A DNA stretch of 64,000 bases from Verticiella sediminum (GTDB taxonomy: Bacteria; Pseudomonadota; Gammaproteobacteria; Burkholderiales; Burkholderiaceae_B): assembly GCF_007558815.1 (NCBI RefSeq), contig NZ_VLTJ01000039.1:310001-374000 (forward strand). The letters are read 5' to 3'. The position numbers and the translations under genes are program-made. Each line of letters starts with the position of its first letter. Position 1 is the first letter of the stretch. The notes under the pieces are model-generated. The model did no database searches. It was not told the DNA's origin and saw only the letters and a list, made by a program, of their open reading frames with translations. Shown one piece after another: positions 18,891-28,300 of this stretch.

Positions 18891-20347
18891 GCAGTCTCCG
18901 TCTGTATGCCAGACCCCATTCTAGCGGCCTTGTAGGCGGGCAGCGTGATGCGCGCGCACAGGCCGGGCAGGCCGTCTTCGCGGCTGAGCAGGTCCAGCCC
19001 GCCGCCGGCGGGGGCCAGCAGACGATTGACGATGGCCAGCCCGAGGCCAGCGCCGGAGGCGTCGGTGCGGGCATGTTCGCCCCGCACGAAGGGACGCACC
19101 AGCCGTTCGCGCTCCTCGCGCGAGATGCCGGGGCCGTGATCGCAGATCAGGATGACGATATCGTTGCCGCGCGCCTGCAGGTATACGTCGATCTGCGTCG
19201 GCAGGCCGGGCAGGTGCCCGTACTTGCGGGCATTCTCGATCAGGTTGACGACCGCGCGAGTCAGGTCGGAGGGGTCGATGCGCGACCACTGGCCGGGCTC
19301 CACGTTCGCCTGCAGGGTGCCGCCGCGGTTCTCGCTGACCGCGCGTTCGCGTTCGACCAGGCGCTCGAGCAAGCCCGAGACGTCGATGAGCTCCTCGGTG
19401 TGCACCGGCGGGCGCGCATATTCCATGAACTGGCCGATGGTGTGGTCGATCTGCGCCAGATCCTGGTCGATGCCGTCGCGCGCCTCCTCCGACATCGGGC
19501 TCATCTCGACCTCGAGACGGATACGCGCGAGCGGGGTACGCAAATCGTGCGAGATGCCGGCCAGCATCAGGGCGCGGTCCGCCTCGGCACGGTCCAGTTC
19601 GTTGACCATGCGATTGAAGCTGGCGTTCACGCTGCGGATCTCGTCCGGTCCGGTGTCCTCGGGCAGTGGCGCGGGCGTTTCGCCGCGCGACAGTGCCTGG
19701 GCCGCACGCGCCAGGCGCGACAGCGGCCGGTTGACGAAACCGACGATCATGGCCGCGCCGAGCAGCGAGAGCAGCAGCGCGGCCAACCCCCAGCCCAGCC
19801 ATTGCACGCCGTCATAGCGCTCGGTGCGCGCGCGCTCGAGCACCGCCCAATAGTTGTCGCCTTCGATGCTGAAGCTGACCCACAGGCCGGGCATGTCATT
19901 GACCGCCCATTTGATCTGCGTGTTGGGGCCCAACTGGTGCGTGATCCGCGCGGCCACCCACTGCATGAGCGTGGTGTCGGGCAGGGGCTCGGTACGATCG
20001 GCCGGATCTCGCGGATAGATCTGGATGCCTTCGTTGGTGGCCAGATCGAGCAGCAGGAAGCGGCGCCGGATCGGCGCGGAATACACCAACGCCGCCCGCG
20101 TGATGTTCACGGCCGTGACGATTTGCTGCGCCATCTGATGCGCGCGCGGTTCGATCTCCATGTTGCGAAACGCCTGGAGCCAAGCCGCGAGACTCGCGAT
20201 CATGAGTAGCGTCAAGAGCAAGAAGGTGCGGCCGAACAGGCCCCACCGGGCGAATTTGCGCATGACGGGAGCGGCGGCGGCCGCGCGCCGGGGGCGGCGG
20301 CCGTGGGTGGAAGCGGTATCAGGTGCCGCCGTCGGGAACGAAGACAT
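18887..20347 (-). CDS. risS: Sensor histidine kinase, RisS/EnvZ type (full length)
   Basis: A 486-residue inner-membrane kinase. TM1 spans about 40-60, a periplasmic domain follows, then TM2 at about 184-206, a HAMP linker (VNRPLSRLARAAQAL), and an H box with phospho-acceptor His267 in SHDLRTPLARIRLE. The ATPase carries NLIENARKYG, DHGPGIS and GAGLGLAIVNR, so all catalytic boxes are present. The Bordetella RisS orthologue is broken in B. pertussis; this copy is intact. It overlaps the end of risA by 29 bases. The signal sensed is not predictable from sequence. Confidence 0.9.
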   Translation of the reverse strand: MSSFPTAAPDTASTHGRRPRRAAAAAPVMRKFARWGLFGRTFLLLTLLMIASLAAWLQAFRNMEIEPRAHQMAQQIVTAVNITRAALVYSAPIRRRFLLLDLATNEGIQIYPRDPADRTEPLPDTTLMQWVAARITHQLGPNTQIKWAVNDMPGLWVSFSIEGDNYWAVLERARTERYDGVQWLGWGLAALLLSLLGAAMIVGFVNRPLSRLARAAQALSRGETPAPLPEDTGPDEIRSVNASFNRMVNELDRAEADRALMLAGISHDLRTPLARIRLEVEMSPMSEEARDGIDQDLAQIDHTIGQFMEYARPPVHTEELIDVSGLLERLVERERAVSENRGGTLQANVEPGQWSRIDPSDLTRAVVNLIENARKYGHLPGLPTQIDVYLQARGNDIVILICDHGPGISREERERLVRPFVRGEHARTDASGAGLGLAIVNRLLAPAGGGLDLLSREDGLPGLCARITLPAYKAARMGSGIQTETA

Positions 20348-21059
20348 AACCCATGCCCCAAACCGTCTGGATGAACACGGGCTTGGCCGGGTCCACTTCG
20401 ATCAGCTTGCGCAGGCGCGAGATCTGAACGTCGAGGCTGCGGTCGAAGGCCTCGTACTCCCGGCCCCGGGCGAGTTCCATCAGCTTGTCGCGCGAGAGCG
20501 GGATCTTGGGGTGGCGCGCAAAGACCTTCAGCACCGAAAACTCGCCGGTCGTGATGGGCACCGGCTCGCCATCCTTCAAGAGCGTGCGCGTGGACAGGTT
20601 GAGCACCCACGGGCCGAACTTCACCCAGTCGTCTTCTTCCTGGCTGGGCGCGCCCGGATGCTCTTCAGGACCGCGGCGGCGCAGCACGGCATTGATGCGG
20701 GCGAGCAGTTCGCGCGGATTGAAGGGTTTGGAGAGATAATCGTCGGCGCCCATCTCCAGGCCGACGATGCGATCGATGTCCTCCGCCTTCGCGGTGAGCA
20801 TGATGATGGGTGTATTGTTATGTGCACCACGCAAGCGACGGCATACCGAAAGCCCGTCTTCTCCCGGCATCATGAGATCCAGGACCAGAAGATCGAAGTG
20901 TTCGCGCTGCCAGGCTTTGTCCATGGCGTTGGCGTCTTCGACGGCGGTGACGTTAAAGCCCTGCTCGGACAGATAGCGACGCAGCAGATCCCGCAGTCGC
21001 CCATCGTCGTCGACGACGAGAATCTTCTTGGGCAGGGTGGTCGAATGATTGGTCGGCAT
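20319..21059 (-). CDS. risA: OmpR-family response regulator RisA
   Basis: A 246-residue regulator with an N-terminal receiver (acidic pocket DDD at 17-19, phospho-acceptor Asp61 in LDLMMPGEDG, Lys in SKPF) and a C-terminal winged helix-turn-helix ending TVWGMGYVFVPDGG, as in OmpR. Its gene order with the kinase and its sequence match the Bordetella RisA type. In that genus RisA controls virulence-related and stress genes. The region upstream contains an inverted ATGTAAC/GTTACAT pair that could be an autoregulatory site. Confidence 0.92.
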   Translation of the reverse strand: MPTNHSTTLPKKILVVDDDGRLRDLLRRYLSEQGFNVTAVEDANAMDKAWQREHFDLLVLDLMMPGEDGLSVCRRLRGAHNNTPIIMLTAKAEDIDRIVGLEMGADDYLSKPFNPRELLARINAVLRRRGPEEHPGAPSQEEDDWVKFGPWVLNLSTRTLLKDGEPVPITTGEFSVLKVFARHPKIPLSRDKLMELARGREYEAFDRSLDVQISRLRKLIEVDPAKPVFIQTVWGMGYVFVPDGGT

Positions 21060-21084
21060 GTTGTGCGGTAGAGGGTCCCGTTAA

Positions 21085-21141
21085 ATGTAACTGTAGCGGA
21101 GCTACCACGCCCGCACTACGTGAAAACATCGGTTGTTACAT
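21085..21141. promoter_or_regulatory. Inverted repeats upstream of risA, possible operator
   Basis: ATGTAAC at 21085-21091 and its inverse GTTACAT at 21135-21141 face each other across 43 bases, and a 5-bp stem GTAGC/GCTAC lies at 21093-21105. GTAAC/GTTAC elements resemble the half-sites read by OmpR-family proteins, so RisA autoregulation is a reasonable guess; the sequence alone does not show it. Confidence 0.3.
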
Positions 21142-21222
21142 AAAAACGCGCCTGGTGACCCGGCGTGTATCCACACGCATCGTATGATCCATGCACAGCG
21201 CAGTACCCGAGAATGCGGAGCC

Positions 21223-21582
21223 ATGCTTCATAAGCTTGCCTGTCTGATGTTGTGTGCCGCAGGCCCCCTGGTGGTCTTGCCCTGCGCGCACGCTGCCCCC
21301 TTCGGGCATGCCGCGCCGGCCGGTGGGCCCGGTGCGAGCTTTGCGCAGGTGCAGCCCGGAGCCTCCGAGAGCCCGGCCGGCTGGGATGGTCTGCCGCATG
21401 CGCTCGGCCTTGCGTCAGCGAGTTCCGAAATGGGCCTGTCCGATTCCGAGCGCCTGCAGTTGCGTGAACAGATCCGCGCGGCTGCCCGGGATCTCTACCC
21501 CGACATCTATCAGGGTGGGTCCGACTCGGGCGTGCCGGCCGAATTGCTTCGCGCACCGTCCAAGGCGCTCGCGGGCCCCTGA
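21223..21582 (+). CDS. Small exported protein of unknown function
   Basis: I do not recognise this 119-residue protein. An N-terminal signal sequence (MLHKLACLMLCAAG... through AHA, about residues 1-25) predicts export. The mature part is Gly/Ala/Pro-rich and then has a short helical stretch LSDSERLQLREQIRAAARDLYP, a pattern shared by several small periplasmic proteins of Bordetella relatives. Ribosome site CGGAG is close to the ATG; an ATG 13 codons upstream is an alternative start. It is upstream of tsaB and divergent from risA. Confidence 0.6.
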   Translation: MLHKLACLMLCAAGPLVVLPCAHAAPFGHAAPAGGPGASFAQVQPGASESPAGWDGLPHALGLASASSEMGLSDSERLQLREQIRAAARDLYPDIYQGGSDSGVPAELLRAPSKALAGP

Positions 21583-21625
21583 CGCGGCGCCCCGTGCAGC
21601 CGCCCTGCCGTACAATGCGGCCCCT

Positions 21626-22396
21626 ATGGCTGCCTGCATCCTCGCCCTCGAAACTTCCACCGACACCTGTGGTGTCGCCCTGTTGCGCCAGGGCGATGCG
21701 GCCACCGAGCTTGCCGTGCGCGAGCATGTCGGCGTGGCCGCGCATTCGGCGCGCATCCTGCCCATGATCGACGAGCTTCTCGCCGAGGCCGGTGTGGCGC
21801 GTACCGCCATCGACGCGATCGCTTTTGGCCAGGGGCCCGGCGGCTTCACCGGCCTGCGCGTGGCTTGCGGCGTTGCGCAAGGGCTGGGCTTCGCCCTGTC
21901 CGTGCCGCTGGTGCCCATCACCTCGCATCGCGCCGTCGAAGCGCAGCTCGATCCGGCGGCGCCGGCGGTACGCGCGGTGCTGATCGACGCCCGTATGCGC
22001 GAGGCCTACGTCGCCGCGTATCGCCGCGACGGCGCCGAGGCGCAGCAACTTCAGGCGCCCATGCTGATCGCTTACGACGACGTCCCGGTGTGGGTCGAGC
22101 GGTCCTGGCCGGCGTGGTCCGGCGAGGCCGTCTCGGCGCGCACGCTGGTGGTCGCGGGCGACTGGGGCGAGTCCGCCGGCGTGGCGGCTGCGCTGCCCGA
22201 AGGGGTGGTGCATGCGCCGGTGCTGCGTGCGCAGGTGGCTGCGGTGGCACGCCTCGGGCTGCACGACTGGTCTGCCGGGCGGGTGATCGCCCCGGACGAC
22301 GCCCAGCCGCTGTATGTGCGGGACAAGGTAGCCTATACGACGCGGGAGCGCGCGGCCGGTGCCGGCGGCAACCCGCGCGCCACGGGAGTCTCATGA
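21626..22396 (+). CDS. tsaB: tRNA t6A synthesis protein TsaB
   Basis: A 256-residue ASKHA-fold protein that partners TsaD, TsaE and TsaC to make N6-threonylcarbamoyladenosine at position 37 of ANN-decoding tRNAs. Features are the opening ILALETSTDTCGVALL, the GPGGFTGLRVACGVAQGL loop, and the later IDARMREAYVAAY. The stop overlaps the rimI ATG by four bases, the common tsaB-rimI pairing. Confidence 0.95.
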   Translation: MAACILALETSTDTCGVALLRQGDAATELAVREHVGVAAHSARILPMIDELLAEAGVARTAIDAIAFGQGPGGFTGLRVACGVAQGLGFALSVPLVPITSHRAVEAQLDPAAPAVRAVLIDARMREAYVAAYRRDGAEAQQLQAPMLIAYDDVPVWVERSWPAWSGEAVSARTLVVAGDWGESAGVAAALPEGVVHAPVLRAQVAAVARLGLHDWSAGRVIAPDDAQPLYVRDKVAYTTRERAAGAGGNPRATGVS

Positions 22397-22887
22397 CATT
22401 GCGCTATGCCAAGATGCGTACCGCCGACCTCGACGAGGTGGCCGCGATCGAGAAGACGATCTACACCCACCCCTGGACACGGGGCAATTTCGCCGATTCG
22501 CTGGCTGCCGGCAATCATGCCTGGGTGGTGCGCGAGGAGGGGTGCCTCGTCGGCTATTGCCTGGTCATGGACACTCCCGACGATGCGCACCTGCTGAACA
22601 TCAGCGTGGCCGACGAGGCGCAGCATCGCGGCATCGGCCGCGGCCTGCTCGAATGGGTGGCCATGCAGGCGCGCGCCGCCGGGCTGCCTTCGGTGCTGCT
22701 CGAGGTACGCGTGAGCAACGAGCGAGCGCGCCGCATGTACGAGCGCGCGGGCTACGAGCGCATCGGCCTGCGCCGCGGCTATTACCCGGCGATCGACGGC
22801 CGCGAGGACGCCATCGTCATGCGCAAGTCGCTGGCGGCGCCGCATGACGCGGTGTTCGCACCCGAAGCGAGGAGGGCGCGTGGCTGA
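22393..22887 (+). CDS. rimI: Ribosomal protein S18-alanine N-acetyltransferase
   Basis: A 164-residue GNAT enzyme that acetylates the N-terminal Ala of ribosomal protein S18. The acetyl-CoA loop is QHRGIGRGLLEW, preceded by LLNISVADEAQ, and the late NERARRMYERAGYERIGLRRGYYP is diagnostic of RimI. The last 20 residues are a nonconserved basic tail. The gene is translationally coupled to tsaB, and its own stop lies inside the start region of the next gene. Confidence 0.93.
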   Translation: MTLRYAKMRTADLDEVAAIEKTIYTHPWTRGNFADSLAAGNHAWVVREEGCLVGYCLVMDTPDDAHLLNISVADEAQHRGIGRGLLEWVAMQARAAGLPSVLLEVRVSNERARRMYERAGYERIGLRRGYYPAIDGREDAIVMRKSLAAPHDAVFAPEARRARG

Positions 22888-23764
22888 GTCAGCGGGCGTC
22901 GCCATGCCGGGCCTGCGCCGCGCGTGGTTGCGCGAACTTGGCCTGGAGCACCTGTGGGTCTCGCCGGGAGGCGGCATCCGGGTCGGGCAGCCTGGCGCCG
23001 GCATGCCAGGGGCGCACGCGGATGGGCCAGGCGAGGCGCCTGCGGCGATGACGCTCCCGGACGGCCACGAGCCGCCGGCCGGCCGCGAGCCCGCATCGGC
23101 TGTGCGCGATGACGCGGCTACGCAATCGCAGCCGGCGGCGGCCTCTGCATCCATGCCCACGCCGGCATCCGTGCCCGGGCCGCGCGAGCTGCCGGCCGTC
23201 TCCAGCGAGCAGTCGGTCGATGCCGCATCGCACGAGCCGTCAGCCGACGCTATGCCGGGCGAGCCGGCAAGCGACGCCGTACCGCGCGAGCCGGCAACCG
23301 ATGCCGGTGTGCGGGAAGGCTTGTCTGCAAGCGCCGCACCTCGGGCCGAGCCGGCCGCTGGCGCGCAGCGCGCGGCCACCGGATGGATGGCCTGGGATGT
23401 GCCGCCAGCGTCGGAGGGCGGGCCCGCCTGGATGGTGCTCGCAAAGGCCGAGGACGCCGGCGCGCCGGCCGCCCAGGCCTTGCTGCAAGCGATGCTGCGG
23501 GCAGTGGGGCGGCGCGCGGTGGCGCTGACGCCGGGACAGCGTGGCGACCAGTCCGCGCGTCCGGCGGCCCTGATCGCCGTCGGCGCCGCGGCGCGCGCGG
23601 CGCTGGGCTGCGCCGAGCAGCCGTGGATGCAGTTGGGCGAGGGGCGGTGGAAGGGCGAGCCCATCCGGGTGCTGGCCTTGCCGCCGCTGGCGGACATCGG
23701 AGCCGGGGCGCAGGTCAAGGCGCCTGCCTGGCGCGCACTGCTGCGCCTGGACGCCGCCGGCTGA
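22880..23764 (+). CDS. Degenerate uracil-DNA-glycosylase-fold or HolD-like protein
   Basis: A 294-residue protein with a GTG start behind AGGAGG at 22870-22875. Residues about 9-22 (RRAWLRELGLEHLW) resemble the N-terminus of the UDG-family proteins and of DNA polymerase III psi (HolD), both of which are found next to rimI. About 150 residues of Ala/Pro/Glu-rich linker follow. The C-terminal part has the spacing of a shortened UDG fold: PAWMVLAKAEDAG, PAALIAVGAAARAAL, a G-E-P strand, and a closing KAPAWRALLRL helix. The catalytic GEAPG motif and the iron-sulfur cysteines of family 4/5 enzymes are absent, so glycosylase activity is unlikely. The function is open. Confidence 0.55.
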   Translation: MAESAGVAMPGLRRAWLRELGLEHLWVSPGGGIRVGQPGAGMPGAHADGPGEAPAAMTLPDGHEPPAGREPASAVRDDAATQSQPAAASASMPTPASVPGPRELPAVSSEQSVDAASHEPSADAMPGEPASDAVPREPATDAGVREGLSASAAPRAEPAAGAQRAATGWMAWDVPPASEGGPAWMVLAKAEDAGAPAAQALLQAMLRAVGRRAVALTPGQRGDQSARPAALIAVGAAARAALGCAEQPWMQLGEGRWKGEPIRVLALPPLADIGAGAQVKAPAWRALLRLDAAG

Positions 23765-23822
23765 TCCCCGGCACGCCGCCGAACGGTACGCAACGCTGCG
23801 CGCCGCGTGCGGCGGCCTGGGT

Positions 23823-25151
23823 TCAGTGGCGCAGGGCGGTGCCGTAGCCGTGGTGCCCGATCTGTTTGTCCAGGTTGGGATCGGCTTTGTGGTTGGCGCG
23901 GTTCCAGGCCATGATCATCAGCATCAGGCTGGCCACCAGCAGGCCGAAGAGAATGATGATCACGTTGATCGAGATGCCGAGCCACAGCATCAGCGAGTAG
24001 GCCGCCACCATGATGAGAATGTTGGTTTGCTCGTTGAAGTTCTGCACGGCGATGGAGTGCCCGGCCGAGAGCAGGACGTGGCCGCGATGCTGCAGCAGCG
24101 CGTTCATGGGCACCACGAAGAAGCCGCCCAGCCCGCCGATGATGATGAGCAGGATGTAGACGGCGATCATGTTCTCCACCGCTGGCATGAGCAGTACCAC
24201 CAGGCCCATGACCACCCCCATCGGCAGCACGGTGAGCGCGCGCTCCAGGGGGATGCGGCCGGCCAGCATGGCGCCGCCGATGGTGCCGATGGCGGCCACG
24301 CCCATCAGGATGGACGACTGGTCCAGGGCGAGGCCCAGGTGTTGGCTGCCCCATTCGATGACGACCATCTGCAGGGTGGCGCCGGCGCCCCAGAACAGCG
24401 TCGTCACGGCAAGGGAAATCTGGCCCAGGCGGTCGCTCCAGAGCGTACGCACGTAATAGGTGAATTCCTTGATCAGCCGCACCGGGCTGGTGTGCTGCGG
24501 CGGGTAGATCACGCCGGTCTTGGGGATCAGCAGGTTGAACGTGGCGGCGATGGCGTAGATCACCACGATCACGACCAGCGCACCCTCGGCGGGTGTGTGC
24601 AGGCCCGGTACCAGGTCGAGCCCGAGGATCCAGCCCGAGACGCTCGGGCTGATGAGCGCGCCGCCCAGCATTACGCCCAGGAGTACCGAGATCACGGTGA
24701 GCCCTTCGATCCAACTGTTGCCCTTGACGAGCTGTGAGGGCGGCAGCATTTCCGTGACGATGCCGTACTTGGCGGGCGAATACGCCGCGGCGCCGATGCC
24801 GACCACCGCATAGGCTGCCAGGATCAGGTAGACCTGGTGATCGGGCGACAGCGAGACCGTGCCGTAGCAGAACATCATCAGACAGCCGACCACCTTGACC
24901 GCATTGGTGAAGAACATCACCCGGCCCTTGGGCAGACTGTCGGCGAAGGCGCCGACGAAGGCGGCGAGCACCACGTAGGAGAGCGCGAAGGACCACTTCG
25001 CCATGGGCGCCAGCCACGACGGCCCATCCAACTGCTGGATGAGCGCGATGGCAGCGATGAGAAGCGCATTGTCCGCCAGCGATGAGAAAAACTGCGCTGC
25101 CATGACCAGATAGAACCCGAATGGCATGGAGGCCTTGCCGGCTTGACTCAA
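23823..25151 (-). CDS. lplT: Lysophospholipid transporter LplT
   Basis: A 442-residue major-facilitator protein with 12 predicted membrane segments. The N-terminus PFGFYLVMAAQFFSSLADNALL and AYSPAKYGIVTEMLPP are typical of LplT, which flips lysophospholipids across the inner membrane for reacylation. In E. coli it is encoded with the acyltransferase Aas; no such partner is adjacent here. It is convergent with the preceding gene and divergent from smc. Confidence 0.9.
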   Translation of the reverse strand: MSQAGKASMPFGFYLVMAAQFFSSLADNALLIAAIALIQQLDGPSWLAPMAKWSFALSYVVLAAFVGAFADSLPKGRVMFFTNAVKVVGCLMMFCYGTVSLSPDHQVYLILAAYAVVGIGAAAYSPAKYGIVTEMLPPSQLVKGNSWIEGLTVISVLLGVMLGGALISPSVSGWILGLDLVPGLHTPAEGALVVIVVIYAIAATFNLLIPKTGVIYPPQHTSPVRLIKEFTYYVRTLWSDRLGQISLAVTTLFWGAGATLQMVVIEWGSQHLGLALDQSSILMGVAAIGTIGGAMLAGRIPLERALTVLPMGVVMGLVVLLMPAVENMIAVYILLIIIGGLGGFFVVPMNALLQHRGHVLLSAGHSIAVQNFNEQTNILIMVAAYSLMLWLGISINVIIILFGLLVASLMLMIMAWNRANHKADPNLDKQIGHHGYGTALRH

Positions 25152-25372
25152 AATGGTTCTCTCAAATGCGCTTGGACCTGAAGAAAAGGCCGCTGGGTTG
25201 CCAGGAAAAAAACTTCCCTTCTGACCGGGGCATTCGCAGCGAGTTCCGCGGCTGAGTCGCCCACGGAAAACCTGCCGCGAGACCCGTGCGCGCTGATGGC
25301 CGGCCGGGACGGTGGGGTATTATACGGAGCACTTTTCGCAATTGCCTGACAACCCTTACAACGTCTTTTCCG

Positions 25373-28300
25373 GTGCGGCTAACCCAGATCAAACTTGCGG
25401 GATTCAAATCGTTCGTCGATCCCACCTCGATCCAGGTACCCAGTCAATTGGTGGGCGTCGTGGGTCCGAACGGCTGCGGCAAGTCCAACATCATCGATGC
25501 GGTGCGTTGGGTGCTGGGCGAGACCCGGGCGTCCGAGCTGCGTGGCGAGTCCATGCAGGACGTGATCTTCAACGGATCCGGCAATCGCAAGCCCGCTGCG
25601 CGCGCGTCGGTGGAACTGGTCTTCGACAACGAAGCCGGGCGTGCCGCCGGCCAGTGGAGCCAGTACGCGGAGATCGCGGTCAAGCGCGTGCTCACCCGCG
25701 ACGGCGCCAGCAGCTATTTCGTCAACAACCAGCCGGTGCGCCGGCGTGATATCCACGACATCTTCCTCGGCACGGGCCTGGGCGCCCGCGGCTACGCCAT
25801 CATCGGCCAGGGCATGATCTCGCGCATCATCGAGGCGCGGCCCGAGGAGCTGCGGGTGTTCCTCGAAGAGGCCGCGGGCGTGTCGCGCTACAAGGAGCGC
25901 CGCCGCGAGACCGGCAATCGGCTGGAGGACACGCGCGAGAACCTCACTCGGGTCGAGGACATCCTGCGCGAGCTCACCGCCCAACTCGAGAAGCTGGAAG
26001 CCCAGGCCGCGGTCGCCCAGCGCTACCAGAGTCTGCAGGCCGAGGGCGAGCGCAAGCTGCATGCGCTGTGGCTGCTGCGCAAGCGCGAAGCCGACGAGAC
26101 GCGCGAGCGCTCCGCGCTCGAGACCGAGCGCGCGCAGACCGACCTGGAAGCCGCCATCGCCGGCCTGCGCCGCGACCAGTCGCAATTGGAATCTTTGCGT
26201 CAGGCGCATTACGCCGCCGGCGACGCCGTGCACGCCATGCAGGGCCGCCTGTTCGAGGCGAACACCGAGGTCAGCCGCCTGGAGGCGGAGATCCGCTACG
26301 TGGTCGAGGCGCGCAACCGCCTGCAGCAGCGGCGCGAGCAGCTCGAGCAGCAGATCCGCACGGCTGCCGAAGAGATCGAGGACGGCCAGGCGCGCATCGT
26401 CGAGGCCGAGGACGAGCGCGAGGCGGCGGCCGTGCGTACCGAAGAGGCCAAGGCCCGGCTCTACGACGTTCAGGACGCCCAGCCTGCGCAGGAAGCTCGT
26501 TTGCGTGAGGCGCAAGTTTCGCTATCGGCCTTGCGCGGCGAAGTGGCCCAGGTCGAGCAGGCGCTGGCCCTGTCCGCGCAAACGCAGCGCGAAGCCGACC
26601 GCCAACTGCAGCAGCTCGCGCTGCGCCGCGAACGCCTGGAGCAGCAGGCGCAGGCGCTCACCCGGCCGGACACCGGACGTATCGCCCAGCTCGCCGGCGA
26701 CCTGGCGGCGGCCGCTGCGCTGGTCGAGGATGCCGAGGGCGAGCTGCAGGCCCTGGAAGAGCGCGTGCCGCGCATGGACGCGGAACGTCGCGAGGCGCAG
26801 CAGGCGGCACAGGAGCAGGCCGGCGCGGTCAACGCCACGGAGGCGCGCCTGGGCGCGCTCACCCGCCTGCAGCAGGACGTGCAGCAGCAGGGCGAGCTGC
26901 AGCCCTGGCTGCAGAAACACGAACTGACCCAGCGCGAGCGGCTCTGGCAGCGCCTGCAGATCGAGCCCGGCTGGGAGACTGCGCTGGAGTCCGTGCTGCG
27001 CGAACGCATGTCGGCGCTGGAGATGAACCAGCTCGACTGGGCGAGCGGCTTTCTGACCGACGCACCGCCCGCGCGCATGGCCTTCTACCAGATGCCGGTG
27101 CCGCAGGCGGCGCCGAACGTGCCGGGCGGCTTCACGCCCCTGACCGCGCTGCTGCGCATCAGCGACCCCAGGCTGCGCACGCTGATGAACGCCTGGCTGC
27201 GCGATACCTACGTCATGGACGACGCAGCGCAGGCCCTGCGCGCGCGCGCGAGCCTGCCCGCCGGCGCGGCCTTCGTCACGCGCGAAGGCCATTTGATCGA
27301 CAACCATGGCGTGCGCTTCTACGCGCCCGACACCGAGCAGGCCGGCATGCTGGCGCGCCAGCAGGAGATCGAGAACCTGCAGCGCGAGGTCAAGGCCAAG
27401 CAGCTCATCGCCGACGAATCGCGTACCGCGGCAAGCCGCGCCGAGGCGGCCTACAGCCAGGTCGCCGCGGCCTTGCCGGGCGCCCGCCAACGGCTGGCCG
27501 AGGTCACGGCCCGGCGCCACGCGCTGCACCTGGAACACGAGCGTCTGGTGCACGAGGCGCAGCAGAGCGGCGCCGAGAGCGAGCGCATCGCCCAGGATCT
27601 CGAAGAGCTGCGCGTGCAGGAAGAAGAGCTGCGTGCGAGCCGCGAAGAGGCCGAGGCGCGTTTCGAGACCCTCGACGGCGAACTGGGCGACAAGCAGTCG
27701 CGCGTCGCGGATGCGGAGATCGCGCTCGAGTCGCTCGCCGCCGATGTCGAACGCGCGCGCACCCAACTGCGCGACAGCGAACGCGCCTCGCACGAGGCCG
27801 AGTTCGCCGAGCGCGGCGCCGCCGCGCGCATCGGCGAGCTGCAGCGCAGCCTGCAGCGGCTCGCCGAACAGGTCGAGCGCGCGCGCGAAGAGCTGGCCGG
27901 CGTCAGCGAGGAGCTGGTCGTGCTCGACGATGCCGCGGCGCAGGCCGGCCTGCAGGAGGCGCTGGCCGCGCGCGCCGAATGCGAGGATGCCGTGGCGCGG
28001 GCGCGCGCCGAGCTGGACGATCTGAACGCGCAACTGCGTGCGGCCGACGAGGCGCGGCAAACGGCCGAGCGTTCGCTCGAGCCGCAGCGCGAGCGCATCA
28101 CCCAGCTCCAACTGCAGGAACAGGCCGCGCGCCTGGCGCAGGAGCAGTTCCAGCAGCAACTGACCGAGGCCGAGGTGAACGAGGCCGACGTGGCCGCCTG
28201 GCTCGACGAGAATCCGGCCGAGCGGCGCCGCGTAACCTGGCTGCAGGCCGAGGTCCAGCGCGTCACGCGCGAGGTCAACGGGCTGGGCGCGGTCAACCTC

